From: Apricaphanius iberus
Lineage: Eukaryota; Chordata; Actinopteri; Cyprinodontiformes; Aphaniidae
DNA length: 64,000 nucleotides
Direction of reading: 5' to 3'
Assembly: GCA_028564705.1 (NCBI GenBank)
Contig: JAPXFQ010000831.1
Coordinates: 186,001-250,000 of the forward strand
The notes below the pieces were generated by a model. It searched no databases, was not told the origin of the DNA, and saw only the letters and a program-made list of their open reading frames with translations. The first letter of the stretch is position 1. Every line of letters begins with the position of its first letter. Of the stretch, positions 38,110 through 50,100 are shown piece by piece. The translations under genes were made by a program, and so were the position numbers.

Positions 38110-41100
38110 GTTTATTTTTGAACAATGAATAAGTTTACAGATTTAAAAGAGGAAAAGATACCAACATACAATGCAGGAACAGGCAAAAAGCCAATTTGGC
38201 TTATCAAAAACCTCTAGCCATGAAAAATTTGACATAAAATTACAACAAGTAATATGATTCAGATAAGAAAAGATAATCATATAAAGAAACGAAAAACAAG
38301 ATGATTGAATACTATTTTAAAAAAAACAGTTTGGAGTTATATAGATGAATACTGTGAGGAAACTCTAACCGTGACCTCTCATAATTCAATGATTTTTAAT
38401 ATGCTTTTTAAAATTAGCCACAGTAGAAATAGGAAAACCTATTCCATAAAATTGAGCCCCTAAAATGAACAGAAAATTGACCCAAGCAGGAGAGATATTT
38501 GGGAGGATGAAGATTCATGCACTGAAGATGGATTGATAAATTTACAATAAAATAGGCTTTAAACTGATGAGGTATTTTCCTTTCTGTCAATAAAATTGTA
38601 TAAATAAAGACACATATCTGATAAGTATTTACCTGATAAATAGACAAAATCTTTAAATAAAGGAGTAGCAGTAGCATTGGGTTCTGACCTAATTGCCAAT
38701 CTCACAATCCGCTTCTGGAGAAATTTTTTTTTAATGTAAAGTAGTGGAGAAGGTACTTCTCCAAAGCATGTTAAATAAGAAATATATGAATGTATAAGGC
38801 TGAAATATAAGGTGAAGAAGACACCTGGTAGGTACAATATGGCTTACTCTCCTTATTATGTCAATAGAATTATGAATTAATGATATGAACATCTCCTGAA
38901 GGACTTAAATTTGTCCAAAACTTGTCTTGGTGAGTAAATAAACCTAATGCATGCTAAAAATAAGGTCCAGTTTCAATAAAACGGTACTTCCCCTTTAATT
39001 ATGTCTAAAACAGACAGTTGAGGGTTATAACTGACTGCGGCATGCACAATAAGCAAGTTTCTTTCCTCAGCTGTTACATCAGATTTAGCCACACAGTTAA
39101 AGAGCAGCAGGTTTCTCTTTGCTGTCCAAACCTGCTTCTTCTACACATTTGTTCCCATTTCATCCCCTCCTCCTTCCATGTTATACATGGAAGGAGGAGC
39201 CATGTATATCGATTTATTTAAAATAATTACTGTAGGCAGTTTAAGGGTACAAATCAACCTGTTGTTGGTATTAAATGTAGGGCTGGATGATAATTCGATA
39301 GCAGTATATATCGATTGATAGACGTGTGGTGCGATAGAAACAAAAGGGGTCGATAAAAAAGTTCGATAGAAAAAAAAGTTTCCCCTCATTTTTTCATTAT
39401 AGCCTATCAGATATCTTAATACAACAATTACTACTTATTCCAAACAAATCATTAACAATGACCCACGCAGCTCCGTCAGCCACCCTCTCTCCTTTTAAAC
39501 CACAAAAAGGATGAAATGATTTGAGCTGAAACAGAATTTCTTGATAGTCCCTAAGCGAACGATCGCCGTAATTTTGACGCGATCCTTTTACCGATCCTCA
39601 ACGCACTTAAACACTAAACGTAGAAAAAATGAAACTACGATCAGCTATCTAAAGCAGGACTCCTGCGAATCTGTTACAGAGAGACACAGGAAACTTACCC
39701 AGGTGCTTACCACACCTGTGGTTTTTAAAATGTCCCCTCGGTTCTGCTCCCGGTCTTCAGAGGAAAAAAAACGCTTTAAAAACCAAAACAGTGGTGGAGA
39801 GACCTGCTGGCTGTTCTGGGCTCCATCTACACTCTGGTGAGTAGCTGGTTAGCTTTAGCCAACAGCTGAATTAGAATAGGCTTTATTGACAAACTAAACC
39901 AAAGCTTTCAGCTATTAATATTATAACGTGTCAAAAAATGTTTAAAAAATTTGAAAGCATCAAGATAAGCCTTGAATTTAAATTACTAAAATAATTAAAA
40001 ATATATATATAATATAATGGTTACTAAAATTTGTTTGTATTTACTGATGTTACTCAGGTCTCTTGATTTGTTTCTGGGTCTTACAAACTTAGCTATGATA
40101 AAAAGAAGTGTTTGAAAAATGAATTAATTTAAACGGACTGTATCATGCTATTTCACAGCTTTCAACTTCTGGGATACAAATGTATATGATCAAATGTTAC
40201 CATTCGTGTTATACAGTATTAATTGGTCCTGAAATTTAACTTGTATCCTGTAGTTAATTTTGGACCACGAAGTGAAACACCTTGTTTCTCTATAAACCCG
40301 CCTCCTGCACCCCAACGCTCCGCCGCGCTCCGCTGCAGAGCCGGGAGCAGATCAAACTGAAACAAACAGTGCTAAGCTTCATCACAAACAGTATTCTCAC
40401 AAATAATTTGAAAAGCACAGAGTACCACAATGAAACTCTGTTATATTAAGGGCTCAGACGTTTGTTTTATTTTACTTTTTTGTTGTAAAAATTCATTAAA
40501 GCCTATTTCATTTGCTAAATCTCCAGCCTTTAGACAGAGACAAAGCCAACACAGCTGCGTCCACTAAGCAACTCTTTCCAACCCAGTATATAATAAAGCA
40601 GTGGGTGTTGTTTGCATCCGTTTAGTGAACATTCTGAGATGCTACAGAACAATTAATCACACAGTGCTGTTATAAGATCACATAAGCATCTTGATAAATG
40701 GCTAAGGCACATTAGCATTAGGATGTAGCCACTTACTTCTCTGTCCATCAGGCTTCTTTGTTCTTTGATCCAGCTGCTGTTCTTTAGGAATGTAGAATTA
40801 AATCCTTAAATCCATGCAGCCAAATGGCCGTTTTCACAGAGAAAGTAAAAAATCCAACAAAAAAAGTGTTTTAAGCTGCCAAAAACCGAAGCAGCCATGA
40901 GCTGTGAGGAGGAGGAAGATGTGTTTGAAAATCTACCAGGGGTAAATCGCTCTGCAGACACCTCTAGCAACTTTCAACCAGTGATGTCACTAGTTGATCA
41001 CTCAGTCGTTTTCTAGGAGAGGTAGGGGCAGCTGCTCAGAGAGCAGAATTCAGGAGGATTACTCAGACATGCGTGAATTAAGCCAAAAACCACTCTGGTG

Positions 41101-44100
41101 GGTTTTTTCTGTGGGAAAAGTGCATTACCATATGGTTGAAAACTCCAAACGGGATTTTGCATGATATAGGCCCTTTAATTCTTAGTTAAACTTAGTTCTT
41201 TGAAGAATAACAAAATGACAGAGGAGGCACTTAAAATATGTTTTACATTTTGTGATGTTTATCAATAATTATCGATATCAATCAATATGCTCTTTTTCTA
41301 TATCGACCAGCCCTAATTTAATGGTCTAATTACAAACATTTAGTAGGAAATTATTAAGCAACATAATGTAAAAGCTTTATTCTTTTTGCATTTAGAACAG
41401 ACTATAATCTTTGAATCTATATTTATAGTAAGGATTTAGGGTTTTGCCGATGAATGATGTCATCGTCCATCGTGATGGTCGACCAACATTACGATGGAAA
41501 GCCACCATCGTGATGCCACGCCCCCCACCTTGTCAGACACACACTAATCCTTTAGTCTCTTCTATAGTTTAACTAAAACCTTTGCATGGACCGCTCTGTA
41601 AACATTGAGAATATAACTAACTAATGAGTGTGTAGCACAGTGGAAAATATTTTTATATATTTTTTTATTTACTGTTTGAGAGTTGGGATTTGGTGTGTTT
41701 GCATTTGTTTCCCTCTGTGAAGCTCCAAAAAAAGAAAAAAGAAAAGAAAAAAGAATTGATCTGGATGATTCAGGACAAGGAGCGCAGCAAATAGCTGCTT
41801 TGTTACAGCTGCGCAAAAACTTGTTAAGCTGAACATAAAAAGAGCCGAGGCAGGACGGCAAAGACTGCACCCTATGGCCGAACACCACGAGCGATTACCA
41901 CGCACTAGAGCTGAAGATCTTTACCTGAACCCGTCCGCCTCTTTAGCGCGATAATTTATATTAAAGCGCTGCATTATTCCCAGTCTACCTGTCGAGATGT
42001 TACCGGCACACAGCATGTCATGATGGTAAAGACCCACTCCTCTCAGATAAACTCACAGAAAATGCTGAAGAATAAATGCACTATTATCCCAAGTTTCAAG
42101 TTGCAGATGTCTCCTGCATTTATATAGCATCTCCCTGACGTCCAAAGTCAGATAGAGCGCAGACAGAAACGCACGCAGGGGAGAAACACTAACAGAACCA
42201 AGCGGTTAAAGCTTTGTAGACCTGCTGACTAAACAAAAACTTATAAATCAACGTGCCTTGAACTTATTGTTATTCATTTATCATGTTAAGCTTCAGTTAA
42301 CATGCCTATTTGACCGTAGTTCCAAACATTTGTTGAATAAATTGCAAACCGGACCACGTGTCCATCAAGGTGCCAGATTTTTTTCCTAGCAGAAAATGTG
42401 GGGTTTAATCGGTTCGCGCGTATTTTTTGCTGTATTTTAAGTACTTTATAGGCTAGTGTGAAGAGATAAAAGAAAAAAAAAAGTAACCAACCCCCCCCTC
42501 CCAAAAAAAAAAAAAAAAAAACATGTCATCGTCCATCACAACGTTTTACTGTTAACATCGTTAACTCTCAATTTTTGGACATCGCCCAGCCCTATAAGGA
42601 TTGTTCCATAGGAGCGACTGTAGCTCATTTTGAGTTAGGAAGTATTTGCCGCTAAACTTTTTGTCTGACATGTGAGAGCTTTCTGTTCCAGGAAGAGAGA
42701 TGGCATTAAAAAACATCGCAGTAAGATGATTTTCTATATCAAAAACAATACGATATGTCAAATTATTTATGAAGAGCAGAATACACTTAAATATCTGCAA
42801 CCTTGAAACTTTGAGTGAAACGGTGCTGGAAAGATGTGCAACGAACGCAATTAGTTAATTAGACGTTATGATTGCCGAACAGCCACTTAAGTGAGTCAAT
42901 GATTCTTGTCATAATTTGCTAACTTAATTTGGATAAGTTTCACGAGAATTTGGAACAAGGGGGGAATTCAGGACGAGTAACTGGGGAAAAAATGGCTGCT
43001 GCGAACCGATGGTAGCCGTAAACAGGAGGTGGTGCTTTAAAATCAGCAAAGCACGCTGGAGGGTTTGCAGTTTGAATTAAAACAGGAGGCACATTTTAAT
43101 CACAAATGTAAAAGTGTGAAGAAAATTTCACTCTTCAGTCCTGCTGTTTAGTAAATCTTTAGAGATCTATGTAAAGGGAAAGACTCATCCCCACTTCATC
43201 CGGATCTGGAATAAATAATCTGCTGATAATGTGTAATAGGCTGGAGTGTATTTGACTTTACCTTTTCTGTACACTGATTATATCATTGGTGTGATTTGAT
43301 TTTGATTCAGCATAAAAACAGCCATTATCAGACAAGTATATATACCTAAATCATTCTTAAAAAATGAAAAGTTCGTCCGAAGCCTTCTTTATTAATTCAT
43401 TGTTGCAATTTATTTGAACAGAGATGATCAAGAAGCAGGGAGAGGAAGGTGTCCCAGATTTGGTCCATGTTATGCGGACGTTAGCATCCGAGAGCATCCC
43501 AAACCTCCCTCCTGGTGGAGAGCTGGCCAGCAAGTAAGTCACTCCCGTTTTATGATAATTTTGGTTATGATACTAGAAGCTTTACCTCAGCTGATCTGTC
43601 GCTGTTTTAAAATCGTTTTTCATGTCCTTGTTCCCACAGACGAAGTGTTATTGAAGCAGTGTACAACAAACTTAACCCGTACCGAAGCGATGACACTGTA
43701 AGTATCCGGCCGGTGGCGCAGCTCTTTTTGCCCTCCGCTTTATTTCATTATTGCATGGTTGTGGCTGTGTGATCAGCAAAGCTCCATTTATGTCACGCAT
43801 GCCTTTATATCTAGGAGGGTACAGGTTTTGCTCATGAACGAATTTGAGTCATGAGCTAGGTGATTATGGATTGACACTGGAACAAGATGATCTACAGTGG
43901 CTTACAAAAGTATTTCATGTCACAACTACAGACTTTTGTGTTTTTATTGGGATTTTATGCGACGTTAGGGAATCTGTGTAAAGGAAAGGGATGTTTGTTT
44001 TCAGCTCCCTTTCCTGATGGGTTGTGTAATTTCATAAAAATGACTGGTTAACACAAACGACAACATTTTGAAAAGGATTTTAATGTAATCTTTTTTAGGT

Positions 44101-47100
44101 ATTATGTTTTTTAAGAGTGTTATGTTTTCTGAGTCATATAAATCTGAAGCTGTTTTTAGCGTAGGATTAGGCGATTTTTGCCTCAAATCAGCATCATGAT
44201 AAATTGAGCAGTTCACCACGATAACGATAAATGCACGTTCGCTACCCCACCGCCAAAAAATAAACTGAGGCTGTGATGAGGCTGGGGCTTCTCCTCTTCC
44301 TCCTCGACCAGCTCTACCTGCACCACTTCAATATTTGAATCCTCCTCCATTTGCTCATCGTCTCTCTTCCAGTGTTGCCAACTCCTCAGTGCAGAAAGTA
44401 GCTATTGGCTGTACCAAAAGTCATTAGAGGTGGTTAAATGACGCCATCACCTCGTTTGCATAATATGGTTGTATTTTTATCTAGAAGAAGGTAATAATTA
44501 AAAAAAATGTTTTTACAGAATTTTTTTTTTTAACCATTGATGTCCGTTTGGTTAGGGTGGAACTGTTTTGAGGTTTTGCCTTTTGACTGATTTTGAGTTA
44601 TCTCTTTTTATATCACTATTTGTGGACATGAAAATCAGCCTTACGCTACAGGCAGTATGTCAGTGTAAAATCTCCCAAAAACTGCTTCAACCATCCTTTT
44701 GATTTACTGTTTGATTCTCTCTCCTTTATTTGGGAGAATCTGTTTTGGATTAAGACGATATAAATGTTTAACGCCTGTTACAGAGAGGCTACCACAACCT
44801 GCACGAGGTGAGTGAGTGACTGAGTGCTGTCGTTTATTTTAGACGGAACATTTTTTACATTTACATGTAACTGTGGGTAGAATCAACCAGCAGCAGCTTC
44901 GGACAAAGTGTAACACCTGTTCTGACTTCAGCGGGAGGACTGGCTGCCTGCTGTAAGTGCTCTGGGAGGGGGGAGGAGCCCACAGCAGCACCGCTGCTCA
45001 ATGAGAAAATTAACAAGTACACATTTTTAACATCAGAAGCTCCAAAAATATAACAAATTTGCTAGATTTTACACTTTTTCTGAACGTTCGCTAGAGGGGT
45101 CTAAAAACTCCCCAATAAAGCAATAAAGTAGCTAAGTTGGCAACACTGCTGGACGTTTCCTTTTTTGGAAAGCACTAAATATACAGACACGGGCAGAATT
45201 AGGGATGCACCGATCCGACTTTTTCAGTCCCGATTCCGATGGCTGGATTTTGTGAATCTGTCGATACCCGATACCGATCCGATACTATTTGCGACAGTGT
45301 GGAGATCCTGTCACTATGGCTCCGATAGATGATGTGCGCTGGCTGCTTGGCCACAGGGATATCCCTTTGGCTGACTGGTTAGCGCACATGACCTTCACCT
45401 GGGAGTTGTGGAATCGAATCCCGCCTGGGTGTACCTTGCCACATATTGTTAAATTAATAAACTGTAATAAACTTCTGGTGCCTTTCTTGAAGAGACTAAA
45501 GGCACCAGACTTTACAAACTAAACATAACTGAGACAAAATAACAGATGTAAAATATGAAATTACCACAAAAATAAAATTTCAAGTGAAAAATTAATCTTT
45601 TTTTGGTGAATTTGTTGCAGATTTTCCCGATTTTGAGTATCGGTTCATGGTATCGGTTAAGTGAAATGAAGTCAGTACAAGTCATACATTTTGGTATCGA
45701 CTTATTGTACAGTACTACTTCAGCTTATAGTTTAAACCTTCGATTTAGTTTTTTTTTTTAGAACCTTGGGTAAAATAATTTTTAAATATTTGAAAAAAAA
45801 TGTTTATGGGGTTAACTCGCGATTAATTTAACTCATGATGTGATTGGGAGAGTGTTTATTCTTTCCTGTAGCCGCTGCCTATGAATGCCGGTTGTTGTTG
45901 GCGAAGCGTTGCCTTCTGGCCTCAGCTAATTAGGTCGAGCTTTTCATGAATTTACTCATATTCAGTTCTGATTATATTTGTAATGCAGTTTGATGTCAGT
46001 TTGGAGAACGGACGTGTTTAAACACCTGTGGACATCCTTAATACTCTGGATCCATTTCGGTTGCTTACTGTATTGTCCGTTCTTGTGCATATTTAACTAC
46101 CATCCACCATCTATTAAATGCTGGTTATCTCAGTCCAGTTACAGGGATTTGCCATAAAAAGTCCTACTACAACTCATCTTTTTACTGCTTTCTTTAAAAA
46201 AATATCTTGCTCTAAAAGTACCTCTGAAGTTCTTTGCTATTAAAGTTTGAGAGTAGGGCTTCACGATCTTAGGATAACATGCAAAAATAATGCAATTACT
46301 TCGATAAGTACAGAAAATGGTGTTAACGTCCTGCTGTTTTGGTTTCAAAACTAATCTAGACCTATTTTAACAAGCTTCTGGAGATTAAAAATAAAATATT
46401 TCAATTGTGATGACGATTTATTGAAAAATTGCTTCTGGTCAACGTCTTCTGTTCTGGGAGTGAAACAACTTGGTTTGCTTTTCATTGAATTTACCTTTTC
46501 TATACCATTTGGATCATCTTGAGTTGCAGCAAGTGCCATCAAATATATCGCTAATCAGATGCACGAGCCACCACAACTGGCTGCTCAGGAGTACACTTAA
46601 ATAATTAGCATACATTTATTGCATTCCAGACAGTTGTCATGATATGCTTAGTTTGAAGCTAAAATATGGGATCTTGGTTTTCCCTGAATCTAGAAGGAGA
46701 TATCTGGTTCATTTAAGCTGCTATGCCTTAAGAACATGCCTCTAGTCTCACTTTTATTATTCACGCCATTGGCTGCACAGTATTGTGACAATTTTTTTCA
46801 TTTTCACAATAGCCTCCTGCATAAAGCATGTTCCGAGGAGCTGCTTGGACTGCAATAAATGTTAGTTAATTATGTGTAGTCAGGTTCTATGTTCTCATAT
46901 TTGGTGGCACTTGTTTAATTCAGATGGTAAATCATTAGCTACTCATTAGGGATGCACACAATGTCAGCGTATATCGTATCGACTGATTTTAATCATTATG
47001 AATGAGTTGGTGAAAATGAATGAAAATATGATATAGGTAAATGTCAGTTTTTTTTTCAAATTGGTGCACCACTACTTTAAGTTGTTTCATTACCAATAGA

Positions 47101-50100
47101 GGGGACGTCAACCAGAAACTCTAAAAACATCTTCAGCCAAACCTCTCATGATCAGATTTCTGTGCTTCTCTGTGCAACTTGGAGGTAGTTGAAATTATGC
47201 TGGAAACGTGTAAAAGTTGTATCTAATTATTGGGAAAATGAAAATGATTTTTCAGTATTTTATCCTCTGATCACAAGTCGCAGCAGATCAAGGGGAAATT
47301 AGCCAATTCATAACTCCGGTTGAAGTATAGGTACAACTTGTGATTAAAAATGAGGTAAATCTAGCCGTTTTAGTACCAAAGTCTAGAGTCTAGAGTGCTC
47401 ATGCTGCTGGACAAGCTGTGCATGTTGAAAAACAAACTTCCCAAAATGCTTAACCATGTCTCAAAATATTTTTAAGATATCTTTCTGGGTGATTGCTTTA
47501 AAAGTGATCTAGTTTTTTTTATGTCATCTTGTTCAAATCTGGTTAATATTCATCACAATTTGATGTAATTTTGTAGCTTCTGATGCAAAAGAAACCCAAA
47601 TAGTTTCCAGTTTGCAGTTTTAGTTGTCTTCATTTTTATTTCCTATTTGCTGGTTTGCTTTTGTTTCTGAATCCTGTTTACCACGGTCCAACCTGTTCAT
47701 ATTATCTTGTTTCCTTTTTGTTTTAGTAGAAAATCTTCGTTCCGAGCTTTAAACTCTACTCTGTTGTTAAACCTAAATCCCTTCTTCTCATTGTTATCAA
47801 ACACATTTTTTCATCCTAATCTTTAAAACTTTGCAGTATTTCTGATAAAAGTCTCCAACATAGGCATATAAATATTACACATGCAACCAGGCTTTAGGTT
47901 GCTATTTTTTACAGGTTGTAGGATATTATTATGGGTCTGCAACTATGAAGAGTTCCTCAGATATGTGGCCAGATTAGTGGGTAATAAAACAATTATTATT
48001 TAACAATTTTCTTGATTTTCTAAAAGTATTTTTTCTGTATAAAAAACATTTTAAATATTTTTTTTACTTTACATTTTTTTTCCATTATTCAAAAAAAACA
48101 TTAAAACTATTAATTATATGCATAAAGTGCAACATTTAATTTCACAAAAATGACTTTAATAAAATCCTTATTTATGGACGGGTTCATATTAGGACGTAGA
48201 GAAAAGAGACAAAAATAGTAAATTTTTATTTCTATTGAAATTTCTGGATTAATTTGATATATTTGCAATATTTTTTATTTAAATTATCTTATTTTAATGT
48301 TTAACTTTTTAAGAAATAAATGAGAAATTTATTTGATTTAAAGGGACTATATCATGCTATTTTACAGCTTTCAACTTCTGGGATAGACATATATATGATA
48401 AAATGTTACCGTTGGTGTTTTTAGTATTAATTTGTCCTGAAATGTAACCTGTATCCTGGAGTTAATGTTGGACCATGAAGTAAAACGGCTTGTTTCTCTA
48501 TAATCCCACCAGTCCCAATGCTGTTATAAGATCACATAAGCATAAGCTTGATAAATGGCTAACACACATTAGCATGTAGCTACTTACTTCTCTGTCCATC
48601 AGGCGTCTTTGCTCTTTGATCCAGCAGCTGTTCTTTAGGAATGTAGAATAAAATCCTGTAATCCATGCAGCCAAATGGGTGTTTTCACAGAGAAAGTAAA
48701 ATTCCAACAAAAAATGTTTTCAGCTGCTAAAACCAGAGCAGCTATGAGCTTTGAGAAGGCGAAGGGTGTGTTTGCAATTCTACCAGAGATAAGCTGCTCA
48801 ATCTACAGGGGCGTTGCAGACACCTCTAGCACTTCCTAGTGGTAACATAGTGACGCAAGCGTCGTTTTCCAGGAGAGGGATTCAGGAGGATTAATCAGAC
48901 ATGCGTGAATTAAGCTAAAAACCACAGATTTTTAAAAACATTTTTAAGAAAATTGCACTACCAGACGGTCTAAAACTCCAGAAACTTGATTTTGCATGAT
49001 ATAGGCCCTTTAAAGGCATATATTTACAATATTAAAACTAGGATATTCTGATATTTTAAAGTTAAGTTTTTAAGAAAACATCTCAGAGGTTTTTTGTGAT
49101 TATAAGTCCTTTGCACCGACTCAGGTGTGATAGGTGTGTATTCTATCATGTCTAAGCCATGGAGATGTTCTGACAGCCCGGATTTAGACTCTGGAAAGTG
49201 TTGTTTCCAAAGTTTTCTTTTCTTACAAATTCCTTACTTGACAGTGACACAGAATATCCAGGTTTCATTTAGTAAGTTAATGCCTTCAATCAAGGAAATT
49301 GTTTCAACTTTTCCACATTAGAGAAAATCCCAAGTTTTGTTCCTTGTAAATCAGTAAAATTAATCTAGAAATTTCTGAGTTTTTTTGGTGGAAATGTTCT
49401 CTTCCATGGCCATGTTTTCTTCTTTTATCGACAATTACCCTAATACTCTGTCACAGAGTTTCTTTTTTAAAGCACCTGGTTTTTATTAGCTGCATCTATT
49501 ATTTAGAAATTCGTGTTTTTAGTTTGAATTATTTGGATATCTGCATACATAATTAAAGAGAAAAAAAGAAGTTAAAGAAAGTAAGAATTTGGGTTTCTAC
49601 ACATTTGCGATCAGTCCGTCTCCTCAGCTTCTTATTCACACAGCTTAGAGCTACCAAAGGTCCGTTTGTCTCTCATCTAGAAGTACTTCAAGTACTTCTT
49701 TAACCTTTACAAAAAAACAGTAAAACACTCAGCTCATTTGACAATAATTCACCATGTTTGCATTGAAATAGTGGCACAGATGGAGTCAACCGATGATCGA
49801 AGCCAAAGTCAGCTGACGTAAAGCTGTACACACACAATTTGAAGATATATAAAAAGGATGACATAAATGATCTTTTGACTAAAAATATTGATTTTTGATC
49901 AATTTTATAAAAGTCGACGAAACCCAGCAGCCTTATGCTAAAATATATAGTGCCCCCTCCACAGTAATTGTTCCCCCCGATGTTGAAGATTCCTCAAAAG
50001 CTTTAAGCTAAATGTGGCTTTTGTTGCAGCTTCTGGTTCTCCTGGAGTTCTGTTCCTTTCAGCCACTCCTCAGAATGGCAAAGACCAGAGAACATGCTTG

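Noticed and set aside
45340..45440. Functional tRNA gene
   Set aside because: A- and B-box words are present but the T arm and acceptor stem do not pair convincingly, and it lies inside a repeat.
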